64,000 nt of DNA from Cryobacterium suzukii. GTDB taxonomy: Bacteria > Actinomycetota > Actinomycetes > Actinomycetales > Microbacteriaceae. The notes under the pieces were generated by a model. The model was not told the DNA's origin and made no database searches. It worked only from the letters and a program-made list of their open reading frames with translations. Below are positions 54,406-62,797 of this stretch, one piece after another (positions within the stretch are counted from its first letter, which is position 1; every line of letters begins with the position of its first letter). The stretch lies in the NCBI RefSeq assembly GCF_004403185.1, contig NZ_SOHJ01000004.1:248001-312000 (forward strand), in the 5' to 3' direction. The translations under genes were made by a program, and so were the position numbers.

Positions 54406-55106
54406 GGCCTGGCTTCTTTCTGTCTCTGGCGTTCGAGTCGACGCCGGGCGGCAAGTTCACGTTCGCCATCGAGTTTGGCGGCGACCGGAGCCCACAGCAC
54501 GATGGCGACACCCGCGCCGAGCAATAACCCGCCGATGGTGTCGGTGAGCCAGTGCGCCCCCAAATAGGTGCGGCTGAGCAGCATCACAATCGTGTACGCC
54601 GCGCCGGCGAGCGCAACCCAGAGCCGCGGAAAGATGATGGCGAGGCACACCGCCATGGTGGCTGCATTGGCGACATGGCCAGAAGGAAACGACCCGAAAT
54701 CGGACATGACCAGCATGTCTTCAGGGCGGGCCCGTCCAAAGACCTGCTTCAGCAGCTGCACGAAGCCCGCACTCAGCACCGTGGCCACGAGGTAGTACCC
54801 CGCCGCCCACGGCCGTTTGATCAGCACGATCATGAGGGTGATGACGAGCGGCACGACCAGAACGCCGAACAGGCCACCGCCGAGCGCGTTCATGAACAGC
54901 GACGGAATTTCCCAGATCGGCGAGCGATGCTCGATGATCTCGCCCATCCACTCGGTGTCAACCTCGAGAGCGACGCCGTTGGCCCGCACGACCACAACGA
55001 GGCCGAGCAGCGCGGCCATTGCCATGGCGGAGATCCCACTGATGACGGGCCAGCGACGGGAAATGCGGCGAGCTTTGGGGTCTGCGGCGCGTTCCGGGTT
55101 AGTCAT
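54402..55106 (-). CDS. PAP2-family phosphatase
   Basis: A 234-residue membrane phosphatase with about six helices. The three PAP2 motifs are intact: KQVFGRARP, SFPSGHVANA and SRTYLGAHWLTD. Such enzymes dephosphorylate lipid phosphates, for example undecaprenyl pyrophosphate or phosphatidic acid. ATG 55106 is chosen because the first helix begins about 20 residues later; the frame is open to 55178. The stop is coupled to the flavoprotein gene. Confidence 0.92.
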   Translation of the reverse strand: MTNPERAADPKARRISRRWPVISGISAMAMAALLGLVVVVRANGVALEVDTEWMGEIIEHRSPIWEIPSLFMNALGGGLFGVLVVPLVITLMIVLIKRPWAAGYYLVATVLSAGFVQLLKQVFGRARPEDMLVMSDFGSFPSGHVANAATMAVCLAIIFPRLWVALAGAAYTIVMLLSRTYLGAHWLTDTIGGLLLGAGVAIVLWAPVAAKLDGERELAARRRLERQRQKEARP

Positions 55107-55181
55107 CCCGCCATCGTAGAGGAGCGGCCTGCAATCGGGTCCCGGCGTGCCGCCGCCACCGCCATCCGCTCCCCCCACTTT

Positions 55182-55251
55182 GGACGGGGCCCGGGCCCCG
55201 TCCCTGGGCCCAGTTTATAAACTGGGCCCAAGGCCACACCATGGGCCCGGG
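55182..55251. repeat. GGGCCC palindromic intergenic element, copy 4
   Basis: Left palindrome GGACGGGGCC..GGGCCCCGTCC, then a perfect 24-base palindrome at 55206-55229 (arms GGGCCCAGTTTA / TAAACTGGGCCC), then a third GGGCCCGGG segment. It is between the MFS stop and the PAP2 start, both minus strand. It is the most perfect copy in the window. Confidence 0.85.
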
Positions 55252-55283
55252 CGGCGAAAACCTCGAAGAGCGAGCGCCTCGGC

Positions 55284-56561
55284 CTAGCGGTCGAGCGCCG
55301 GAACGGTGCGCGGGCGCACGATCAGCCAGAGCGAAAGAATCGAGATCACAGCGGTGACGCCCATGACGGATGCCATCGGTATCGCCGTTCCCACTCCTAG
55401 CAGTCCCACAATCGGCGAGATCAGACCGGCCACACCGAAGTTAGCTGCGCCAAGCAATGACGCCGCGGTTCCGGCCTCGTGGCCGTGGGCGTTGAGGGCG
55501 ATGACCTGAACGCTCGGCAGGGTGAAGCCGCAGGCCGCGATGAAGAACCAGAGCGGCACCAAGGTGCCCCACAGCCCAATGCCAGCCAGGTCGAGCAGCA
55601 CAATCGCACCAGCGGTGATCAACAGCACAACCGTGGAGACGGAAATAATCCACTGCGGCCCAATATTGAAGCGGTGCATCAGGCGGGAGCTCAGCTGCAC
55701 CCCGCTGACCACACCGAGGGAGTTGACGGCGAACAGCAGACCATACTCCTGCGGGCTGAACGCGTACACGTCCTGGAACAGAAATGGTGAGGCCGACAGA
55801 TACGAGAACAACCCGGTGAAGGTCATCGCCCCGATGATCGCGACGCCCACGAAGGTGCGGTCGCTCAGGACCGCTTTATAGCGTTGGCCGAGGGTGCTGT
55901 GGCCCTTCGCGTGGCGTTCGCTTTCGGGCAGGGTTTCAACGATCCAGAAAGCGACGGCCAGAATCACGATGACGCCGTAGGCCGCGAGTACCCAGAAGAT
56001 GCCGCGCCAGTTCATGACGAGCAGCAGCTGCGAGCCGATCACCGGCGCCAGAACGGGCGCGAGGCCACTGACCAGCGCGAGGCGGGAGAGCATCTTGACC
56101 AGCGGCTTGCCGCCAAACAGGTCCCGCACCATGGCCATGGCAACGACCGCGCCGGCGGCGGCGCCGAAGCCCTGCAGCACGCGGAAGATGGCGAGTACAA
56201 CGATGTCGTTGGACAGGGCCGCACCGACGCAGGCGAGAATGTGCACACCGGTAGCGAGCATGAGCGGCAGCCGGCGGCCGACCTTGTCGCTCCAGGGCCC
56301 CACGACCAGCTGGCCGAAACCAAAACCAATCATGGTTCCGGTCAGGGTGAGCTGAATGACCGACGGCAACACGTCGAATTCGCTTTCCAAGGTTGGAAAG
56401 GCCGGCAAATAGAGGTCGATGGTAAACGGACCGAGAGCCGTGAGCGCCCCGAGAATGAGAATGTAGACGATGCGCTGGCGCCGAGTTAGTTTGTCCCCGG
56501 GGTGCGCGGCGGTCGAGGCGAGTTGCGCGGCGCTAACCACGGGGATACTGGCAGTAATCAC
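55284..56561 (-). CDS. Bcr/CflA-family multidrug efflux transporter
   Basis: A 425-residue major-facilitator protein with 12 helices. The ALTALGPFTIDLYLPAFPTLE N-terminal helix, the loop GPWSDKVGRRLPLM (motif A) and RVLQGFGAAAGAVVAMAMVRDL are typical of the drug:H+ antiporter-1 Bcr/CflA group. The exported substrate is unknown. It converges with nothing and is followed downstream by palindrome copy 4. Confidence 0.9.
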   Translation of the reverse strand: MITASIPVVSAAQLASTAAHPGDKLTRRQRIVYILILGALTALGPFTIDLYLPAFPTLESEFDVLPSVIQLTLTGTMIGFGFGQLVVGPWSDKVGRRLPLMLATGVHILACVGAALSNDIVVLAIFRVLQGFGAAAGAVVAMAMVRDLFGGKPLVKMLSRLALVSGLAPVLAPVIGSQLLLVMNWRGIFWVLAAYGVIVILAVAFWIVETLPESERHAKGHSTLGQRYKAVLSDRTFVGVAIIGAMTFTGLFSYLSASPFLFQDVYAFSPQEYGLLFAVNSLGVVSGVQLSSRLMHRFNIGPQWIISVSTVVLLITAGAIVLLDLAGIGLWGTLVPLWFFIAACGFTLPSVQVIALNAHGHEAGTAASLLGAANFGVAGLISPIVGLLGVGTAIPMASVMGVTAVISILSLWLIVRPRTVPALDR

Positions 56562-56584
56562 GAAAACGGATGTCCTTGGCTGGT

Positions 56585-57853
56585 CTAAAGAGGCTGGGCG
56601 GCGGCGGGCGGCGCGATTTCGGGCGACACGGCCGCGGTGGCACTTCCGGCCGCCCTTACGGTAAGCGGGGATAGACCCGAACTATTCCCACTTTCGGACT
56701 GTGGATCGAGAAGCAGCGTTTCGAAGGCGAGTTCGGCCGCACCGATCAGGAGCAGATTAGAGCCGAGAAGCGCGGGGGCGATCTGCACCTCGTCGAACGC
56801 AGTCCCCAGCGCCAGTGCGGCCACCGCGCGCGTCAGCCGCCCCGGGTCGACCGCATAGAGCGCGGCGAGGAAGCCGCCGAGCACGATGAGTTCTGGGTTG
56901 AGGATGTTGACGGCGCCGGCCAGAGCCACGGCCAAAAAGTCGAGCTGCCGGTTCACTTCGGCGCGCACGGCGGGCGCGGTGGAGGCGAGCAGTGCACGTT
57001 CGAGAGCGTCGGCATCCGTTTCACCGGCGCGCAGGCCGAGCACGTCCAGGAGCGCGCCACGGGTTACCTCGGCTTCGAGAGTGCCGGCGATACCGGCCGA
57101 GTCGGTGTGGCAGCCCGCGCTGACCCGGGTGTGCCCAAATTCCCCCGCGAAGCCCGCCCGTCCGCCGGCCGCGACTCCCCCGACGACGAGGCCACCACCG
57201 ATGCCGCTCGAGCCGCCGTTGAGGTAGATAAGATCGGTCATTCCCCGCCCCGCACCGAAATAGCGTTCCGCCGTGACGCCAAGGCTCGCGTCGTTGGCGG
57301 CCACGACGGGCAGACCGGTGACCGCGGCGAGCATCGTGCAAAGAGGTTCGTCGACCCAGCCGAGATGTGGAGCGTTGCGAACCAGACCGTCGTGGGCGCG
57401 CACCAGGCCCGGCACGGCTACACCCAGTCCGACTATGGAATAGTCACCGAGGTCGAGCCGCAGGTCAGCAATGATGCCCGCCGTGATAGCGACCGCCTCG
57501 GCGGCCGTCGGCGTGGTGGGCGTTGCGAAGCGGATGTTCCGGTGCACGACGCCGCTGAGGGCGACGACACCCACGGTGATCGCGTCGATTTCAGGATTCA
57601 CCGCAATGGCCACGACGCGGTCGCTTGCCGCCACGATCGGGCTCGGTCGCCCGGCGAGCTTCGTGGGGTCGGGAGTGCGTTCCTCGACCAGGCCGCGCTC
57701 GACCAGCTCCGCGACCAGAGCGCCGATCGTCGACCGGTTCAGGCCGGTCAGGCGGGTGAGCTGGGCGCGCGACGCTGCGCCACCGCGGTGCACGAGGCGC
57801 AGGATGATCGACAGGTTGTGCTTGCGCACATCATCATGGTTATTGCCTTGCAT
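56585..57853 (-). CDS. ROK-family transcriptional regulator without the zinc cysteines
   Basis: A 422-residue NagC/XylR-type repressor: N-terminal winged helix (RGGAASRAQLTRLTGLNRSTIGALVAELVERGLV) then a ROK sugar-kinase-like domain (GLGVAVPGLV, NGGSSGIGGGLVVGG, GEFGHTRV). The usual CxCGxxGCLE zinc motif is replaced by GCHTDSAGIAGTLE, keeping one cysteine. ATG 57853 is preferred to GTG 57862. It is divergent from the aldo/keto reductase gene and probably regulates it and neighbouring pentose genes. Confidence 0.88.
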   Translation of the reverse strand: MQGNNHDDVRKHNLSIILRLVHRGGAASRAQLTRLTGLNRSTIGALVAELVERGLVEERTPDPTKLAGRPSPIVAASDRVVAIAVNPEIDAITVGVVALSGVVHRNIRFATPTTPTAAEAVAITAGIIADLRLDLGDYSIVGLGVAVPGLVRAHDGLVRNAPHLGWVDEPLCTMLAAVTGLPVVAANDASLGVTAERYFGAGRGMTDLIYLNGGSSGIGGGLVVGGVAAGGRAGFAGEFGHTRVSAGCHTDSAGIAGTLEAEVTRGALLDVLGLRAGETDADALERALLASTAPAVRAEVNRQLDFLAVALAGAVNILNPELIVLGGFLAALYAVDPGRLTRAVAALALGTAFDEVQIAPALLGSNLLLIGAAELAFETLLLDPQSESGNSSGLSPLTVRAAGSATAAVSPEIAPPAAAQPL

Positions 57854-57946
57854 GGCGTCCACTGCTCTCGGCTTCCCGCTCGCTTTTTTCGGTCAGAAGT
57901 CAGGTTACTGCGCCGGACGAGCCCGCCGGGTGATACGTTGCCAATG

Positions 57947-57957
57947 TCAACAAATCA
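57947..57957. promoter_or_regulatory. Candidate operator TCAACAAATCA upstream of aldo/keto reductase
   Basis: The 11-mer TCAACAAATCA is shared with 61352-61362 upstream of xylA. It has a GTTG..CAAC partial dyad around it. It lies in the divergent gap between the ROK gene and the reductase gene, 42 bases before the reductase ATG, so it is a candidate ROK-binding site. Support is only the shared sequence and position. Confidence 0.4.
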
Positions 57958-57998
57958 CCAAGGGCGCTGACAGACACGGGGCGCCAGACAGGGACGTC

Positions 57999-59003
57999 AT
58001 GGAGTTTCGATACCTCGGCAACAGCGGATTGAAAGTTTCGGAAATAACCTACGGCAACTGGCTCACCCACGGGTCCCAGATCGAGAATGACACCGCAACG
58101 GCCTGCGTGCGCGCGGCCCTGGACGCGGGAATCAGCTCGTTCGATACCGCAGACGTCTACGCCAATACCGTCGCCGAACAGGTATTAGGCGACGCCCTGC
58201 GCGGTGAACGCCGCCAGTCCCTCGAAATCTTCACCAAGGTCTTCGGCCCGACCGGCCCCAAGGGACACAACGACACCGGCCTCTCCCGTAAGCACATCCT
58301 CGAGTCGATCGACGGCTCGCTCACTCGGCTGCAAACGGAGTACGTCGACCTCTACCAGGCGCATCGTTACGACGTGGAGACCCCGCTGGAGGAGACGATG
58401 CAGGCCTTCGCCGACGTCGTGCGCCAGGGCAAGGCCCTCTATATCGGGGTGAGCGAGTGGAACGCCGAACAGCTACGCGCCGGCCACGCCCTCGCCACCG
58501 ACCTCGGCATTCAGCTGATCTCCAACCAGCCGCAGTACTCGATGCTCTGGCGCGTGATTGAATCCGAGGTCGTTCCGGCCGCCGAGGAGCTCGGCGTCTC
58601 GCAGATCGTCTGGTCCCCCGTGGCGCAGGGCGTTCTCACCGGCAAGTACCTGCCGGGACAGGCGCCCCTGAAAGGCAGCCGGGCAACGGATGCTCAGGGC
58701 GGCGCCAACATGATCAAGCGTTGGATGAGCGAGCCGGTGCTCACCGGCGTGCAGAAATTGCGCCCGATCGCCGACGAGCTCGGCCTGACTATGGCGCAGC
58801 TCGCGCTCGCCTGGGTGCTGGCCAATAAGAACGTCGCATCCGCCATCATGGGAGCGTCCAGGCCCGAGCAGGTCGCCGACAACGTGAAGGCCGCCGGTGT
58901 GCACCTCGACGCCGACGTGCTCACCAGAATCGATGCCGCCGTGCGCGACCTGGCCGAGTTCGACCCGCGCAAGACCACCTCGCCAGAGCAGCGCGAGGCG
59001 TAA
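57999..59003 (+). CDS. Aldo/keto reductase (Kv-beta-like)
   Basis: NADPH-dependent oxidoreductase of 334 residues. It has FRYLGNSGLKVSEITYGNW, the catalytic tetrad positions in FDTADVYAN (Asp, Tyr), IFTKVFG (Lys) and LYQAHRYD (His), and the SEWNAEQL and GVLTGKYLPGQ segments of the potassium-channel beta-like branch. ATG 57999 is preceded by AGGGAC. Sugar aldehydes are plausible substrates given the neighbours, not shown. Confidence 0.9.
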   Translation: MEFRYLGNSGLKVSEITYGNWLTHGSQIENDTATACVRAALDAGISSFDTADVYANTVAEQVLGDALRGERRQSLEIFTKVFGPTGPKGHNDTGLSRKHILESIDGSLTRLQTEYVDLYQAHRYDVETPLEETMQAFADVVRQGKALYIGVSEWNAEQLRAGHALATDLGIQLISNQPQYSMLWRVIESEVVPAAEELGVSQIVWSPVAQGVLTGKYLPGQAPLKGSRATDAQGGANMIKRWMSEPVLTGVQKLRPIADELGLTMAQLALAWVLANKNVASAIMGASRPEQVADNVKAAGVHLDADVLTRIDAAVRDLAEFDPRKTTSPEQREA

Positions 59004-59039
59004 GCCAGCGGCATCCGCTTTGAGAATCAAGGAGTATTC

Positions 59040-59885
59040 ATGAGAATCGCCGTCACCGGAGGCAGTGGCAAGCTCGGGCGCAGCGTTGTTGCGCGCCTGA
59101 CGAACGAGGGCCACGCCGTCACCAACCTCGACCGCGCGGGATCTCGCGGTGATGGCTTCACCACGATCGACCTGACCGATTATGGCCAGGTTATCGACGT
59201 GATGTTCGGCATCGACGACCGCACAGACGGATTCGACGCGCTGGTGCATCTGGGGGCCATCCCGGCCCCCGGCCTTCTGCCCGATGTGGCCACGTTCCAC
59301 AACAACATGCTCGCGACCTTCAACGTCTTCCAGGCAGCCCGCCGGGCCGGAATCAAGAGGATCGTCTATGCCTCGAGTGAGACGACCCTCGGTCTGCCAT
59401 TCGACATCGACCCGCCTTACATTCCCGTCGACGAGGAATACCCGGCCCGGCCGGAGAGCACCTATTCGCTCGTGAAGCACCTCGAGGAGCAGATGGCCAT
59501 CCAGCTGGTGCGCTGGGATCCGCTTTTGAGCATCACGGCGCTGCGCTTCTCCAACGTGATGGACGAGGACGACTACGCGGCATTCCCCGCGTTCAACGAC
59601 GACGCCACCCTGCGCAAGTGGAACCTGTGGGGCTACATCGACGGTCGTGACGGCGCCCAGGCCGTGCTGCGGGCGCTCGAACAGGCCCACCCGGGTTTCG
59701 AGACGTTCATCATCGCAGCCGCCGACACGGTGATGAGCCGGTCGAGCGCGAGCCTGGCCGCCGAGGTCTTTCCGAACGTGAAAGTCGTTAAGGCGGTCGG
59801 CGAACACGAGACCCTGTTATCGATCGACAAGGCGAAGCGGATGCTCGGCTTCGCCCCAGAGCACAGCTGGCGCGACCACGTGTAG
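59040..59885 (+). CDS. NAD-dependent epimerase/dehydratase, uronate-dehydrogenase-like
   Basis: An extended short-chain dehydrogenase of 281 residues: dinucleotide motif VTGGSGKLGRSV, catalytic strand IVYASSETTLG and the YSLVK active-site pair. The overall layout (LVHLGAIPAPG, FNVFQAARRAGIKRIVYASS) resembles bacterial uronate dehydrogenase and related sugar dehydrogenases. An AAGGAG box lies five bases upstream of ATG. It is 36 bases after the aldo/keto reductase, so they probably form one transcript. Confidence 0.85.
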   Translation: MRIAVTGGSGKLGRSVVARLTNEGHAVTNLDRAGSRGDGFTTIDLTDYGQVIDVMFGIDDRTDGFDALVHLGAIPAPGLLPDVATFHNNMLATFNVFQAARRAGIKRIVYASSETTLGLPFDIDPPYIPVDEEYPARPESTYSLVKHLEEQMAIQLVRWDPLLSITALRFSNVMDEDDYAAFPAFNDDATLRKWNLWGYIDGRDGAQAVLRALEQAHPGFETFIIAAADTVMSRSSASLAAEVFPNVKVVKAVGEHETLLSIDKAKRMLGFAPEHSWRDHV

Positions 59886-59977
59886 TTCTCCACTGCTGGT
59901 AGTCGACGTGGGCCCTCGCCCCTGCCGTCGGCATCCGCTCGCTGCTGCGACAACGGATGCCGCGGCCGGCGTGAGCG

Positions 59978-61243
59978 TCAGGTGCGTGCGCGTCCGAACA
60001 CCGTTCGCTCCAGAAAGTCGTTACGAAACTTGCCAGCCGGGTCGAGCCGATCAACAAGGGCTCGAAAATCGTCGAGTCGGGGGAAGCTGGCAGCAAGCGT
60101 CTTTGCATCGGTCTGAAAGAGCTTGCCCCAATGCGGCCGTACCGCGAAGGGGGCCAGCGCCGCTTCGACCGCCGGCAGCAGCGCCTCAACGGCGGCCTGC
60201 TCGGGCTTCCAGGTGAAGTGGAGCGCCACGCCGGCCCGTTCGAAGTTCGGGCTGAGCCAGAGGTCGTCGGCTGCGATGCTGCGAACCTCGCCGACCAGCA
60301 GCAGCGGCGCGATCCGGGCTGAGAGAGTGCGCATCGCCTCGATTGCCGCGACGGCATGCTCGCGCGGCACGTGGTATTCGCTTTGCAACTCGTCGCCGTT
60401 GCTCGGGGTGAAGGCCAGGCGAAAGTGTGCGAGTCGCTCAGACCACGGGCCGGAGACGCCGAACTGCTCCGTACAGTTGACCGCTGAAATACCGGGCAGC
60501 GGATGCCGCCCCAAAGTCGCCGCCGTTCCCCCGAAGAACTCGGATTCCCCCGCATAGTCCCCGCCCCGGCTCTTCACCCAGGCCTGATCCACGTTTTCGC
60601 CGAGCCAGTTCGTGAACAGGCTCACGCTGTAGGCACTGCCCATCACGGCGTCGAAATGCTGCAGCACTTCGCCCCACGGCAGGTTTTCATAGACAAACTG
60701 GCGCACGGCGAAGGTCGGCTGAATGTCAAGGGTGACCCGCGTGACGATGCCAAGCGCACCGAGCGCCACGACCATGCCGGCGAAATCAGGAGTCGTCTCC
60801 CGACTGACCCGCAGCAGATCCCCGGACCCCGTGACGATCTCGAGGGCGCGCACCGCGGTCGCGAGGCTGCCGTTGCGGTCGCCAGAGCCGTGCGTGCCGG
60901 TCGCGATAGCACCGGCCACGCTGATGTGCGGCAGCGACGCGAGGTTGTGCAGGGCGTAGCCCTGCCGCTGCAGCTCGACGGCGAGCGTGCCATAGGTTGC
61001 GCCGCCAGACACTTCGACGCTCAGCGCGCCCGGGTCGATGACAATGGCATCGTCGACCAGGTCGAGTGCGACCAGCGTGCCAGGGGAATCCGCGATCGCA
61101 TTGAAGGAGTGACGCGAACCGAGAGCGCGCACCTGGGGGGCCGCGGCGACGAGTTGCTGCACCTCGTCGACGGTTGTCGGGTGTGCGATGGGCGCCGAAT
61201 AGCGATAGTTGCCGGCCCAATTGCGTTCACTGGTCTGGTTCAT
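59978..61243 (-). CDS. Alditol (xylitol/sorbitol) oxidase-like FAD protein
   Basis: A 421-residue VAO-family oxidase. NWAGNYRYSAP at the N-terminus, VRALGSRHSFNAIAD with the histidine expected to bind FAD covalently, LASLPHISVAGAIATGTHGSG and the C-terminal RPHWGKLF correspond to the Streptomyces alditol oxidase AldO. The reaction would be alditol + O2 to aldose + H2O2, for example xylitol to xylose. ATG 61243 has GAGGCGG upstream. Divergent from xylA. Confidence 0.85.
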   Translation of the reverse strand: MNQTSERNWAGNYRYSAPIAHPTTVDEVQQLVAAAPQVRALGSRHSFNAIADSPGTLVALDLVDDAIVIDPGALSVEVSGGATYGTLAVELQRQGYALHNLASLPHISVAGAIATGTHGSGDRNGSLATAVRALEIVTGSGDLLRVSRETTPDFAGMVVALGALGIVTRVTLDIQPTFAVRQFVYENLPWGEVLQHFDAVMGSAYSVSLFTNWLGENVDQAWVKSRGGDYAGESEFFGGTAATLGRHPLPGISAVNCTEQFGVSGPWSERLAHFRLAFTPSNGDELQSEYHVPREHAVAAIEAMRTLSARIAPLLLVGEVRSIAADDLWLSPNFERAGVALHFTWKPEQAAVEALLPAVEAALAPFAVRPHWGKLFQTDAKTLAASFPRLDDFRALVDRLDPAGKFRNDFLERTVFGRART

Positions 61244-61351
61244 TCGGGCCGCCTCACGAAATGATGTTTCCAACAACATACCAAGACGAGCAGTACCGCG
61301 TACCGATCACCTTCCATGCATTGCGCCAGCGATCAGTATATGTTTGAGTAA

Positions 61352-61362
61352 TCAACAAATCA
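61352..61362. promoter_or_regulatory. Candidate operator TCAACAAATCA upstream of xylA
   Basis: Same 11-mer as at 57947-57957, here in TTTGAGTAATCAACAAATCA with a TTTG..CAAA dyad. It is 29 bases upstream of the xylA ATG, a natural place for a xylose-responsive ROK repressor. Confidence 0.45.
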
Positions 61363-61390
61363 TCGACGAAGCTGAAACGGAAGTAGTGAT

Positions 61391-62596
61391 ATGACCCTGA
61401 GTGACGTGAGCCTGACCCCCACCCGCGACGACAAGTTCTCCTTCGGCCTCTGGACCGTTGGCTATAACGGCAGCGACCCGTTTGGTGGTCCTACCCGCCC
61501 CAAGCTCGACGTCGTCGATGCCGTGACCAACCTGGCCGAACTCGGCGCCTACGGCCTGACGTTCCACGACGACGACCTGTTCGACTTCGGTTCAACGGAT
61601 GCCGCCCGCCAGTCCCAAATCGACCGTCTCAAGCAGGCGCTCGCCGACACCGGCCTGGTCGTGCCGATGGTCACCACCAACCTGTTCAGCGCCCCGGTTT
61701 TCAAGGACGGCGGTTTCACCTCGAACGACCGGGCCGTGCGCCGGTTCGCCCTCCGCAAGGTGCTGCGCAACATCGACCTCGCTGCCGAGCTGGGCGCGAA
61801 GACGTTCGTCATGTGGGGCGGCCGTGAGGGCGCCGAGTATGACGCGGCCAAGGACATCCGTTCGGCGCTCGAGCGCTACCGCGAGGCCGTGAACCTGCTC
61901 GGTGACTACGTCACCGACAAGGGCTACGACATCCGCTTTGCCATCGAGCCCAAGCCCAACGAACCGCGCGGCGATATTCTGCTGCCGACCGTGGGCCACG
62001 CGATGGCCTTCATTGAAACCCTCGAGCGCCCCGAAATGGTCGGAGTGAACCCCGAGGTCGGACACGAGCAGATGGCCGGGCTCAACTTCGCCGCCGGCAT
62101 CGCACAGGCGTTGTACCAGGGCAAGCTGTTCCACATCGACCTCAACGGCCAGCGCGGCATCAAGTATGACCAGGACCTGGTCTTCGGCCACGGCGACCTG
62201 CAGAATGCCTTTGCGCTCGTCGACCTGCTCGAAAACGGCGGCCCGAGCGGCGGCCAGGCCTACACCGGACCGCGCCACTTCGACTACAAGCCCAGCCGCA
62301 CCGAAGACGTCGCCGGCGTCTGGACCTCGGCTGCAGCCAACATGCGCACCTACCTGCTGCTCAAGCAGCGGGCCGCGGCGTTCCGCGCCGACCCCGAGGT
62401 GCAGGCCGCCCTCGCCGCGTCGAAGGTGCCTGACCTGTCGAACAACACGCTCGCATCCGGCGAAAGCTACGACGACCTGTTGGCCGACCGCGGCTCCTAC
62501 GAAGACTTCGACACCGACGCTTACTTCGGTGGCAAGGGCTTTGGCTTCGTGCACCTGCAGCAGCTCGCCCTCGAGCACCTGCTCGGCGCCCGCTAG
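61391..62596 (+). CDS. xylA: Xylose isomerase
   Basis: Interconverts D-xylose and D-xylulose. The 401-residue protein is of the short actinobacterial class: [17 protein letters not shown], the metal/catalytic segments [54 protein letters not shown] and [12 protein letters not shown] are all present. ATG 61391 follows GTGATAT. No xylulokinase is within the window; the ROK regulator downstream probably controls it. Confidence 0.97.
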   Translation: MTLSDVSLTPTRDDKFSFGLWTVGYNGSDPFGGPTRPKLDVVDAVTNLAELGAYGLTFHDDDLFDFGSTDAARQSQIDRLKQALADTGLVVPMVTTNLFSAPVFKDGGFTSNDRAVRRFALRKVLRNIDLAAELGAKTFVMWGGREGAEYDAAKDIRSALERYREAVNLLGDYVTDKGYDIRFAIEPKPNEPRGDILLPTVGHAMAFIETLERPEMVGVNPEVGHEQMAGLNFAAGIAQALYQGKLFHIDLNGQRGIKYDQDLVFGHGDLQNAFALVDLLENGGPSGGQAYTGPRHFDYKPSRTEDVAGVWTSAAANMRTYLLLKQRAAAFRADPEVQAALAASKVPDLSNNTLASGESYDDLLADRGSYEDFDTDAYFGGKGFGFVHLQQLALEHLLGAR

Positions 62597-62619
62597 CCCT
62601 GTATCACTCCGCATAACTC

Positions 62620-62658
62620 ACACTTGGCCCCGCGAGCGGATACTCCGGGGCCAAGTGT
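62620..62658. terminator. Strong hairpin after xylA
   Basis: ACACTTGGCCCC and GGGGCCAAGTGT form a 12-base perfect stem with a 15-base loop between the convergent xylA and ROK genes. It lacks a T-tract. Preceding GCATAAC and following GCAATTTGC resemble fragments of the CATAACTCC repeat family. Confidence 0.6.
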
Positions 62659-62797
62659 CGCAATTTGCGATGCGTGCGGCACCCAAGCCTCGTGGCCGCG
62701 CCCGATATCGGTGCGCGCTACGCCCGTTTGCAGACGGTTATGACTTTGGAGGCAGGCATCACCAGCGACACCGCCTGGCCTATGTATCCAACTGCAT

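Noticed and set aside
62660..62797. Possible gene remnant between xylA and the ROK gene
   Set aside because: A 65-codon plus-strand frame exists here but overlaps the ROK 3' end, and no family signature or ribosome site is visible.
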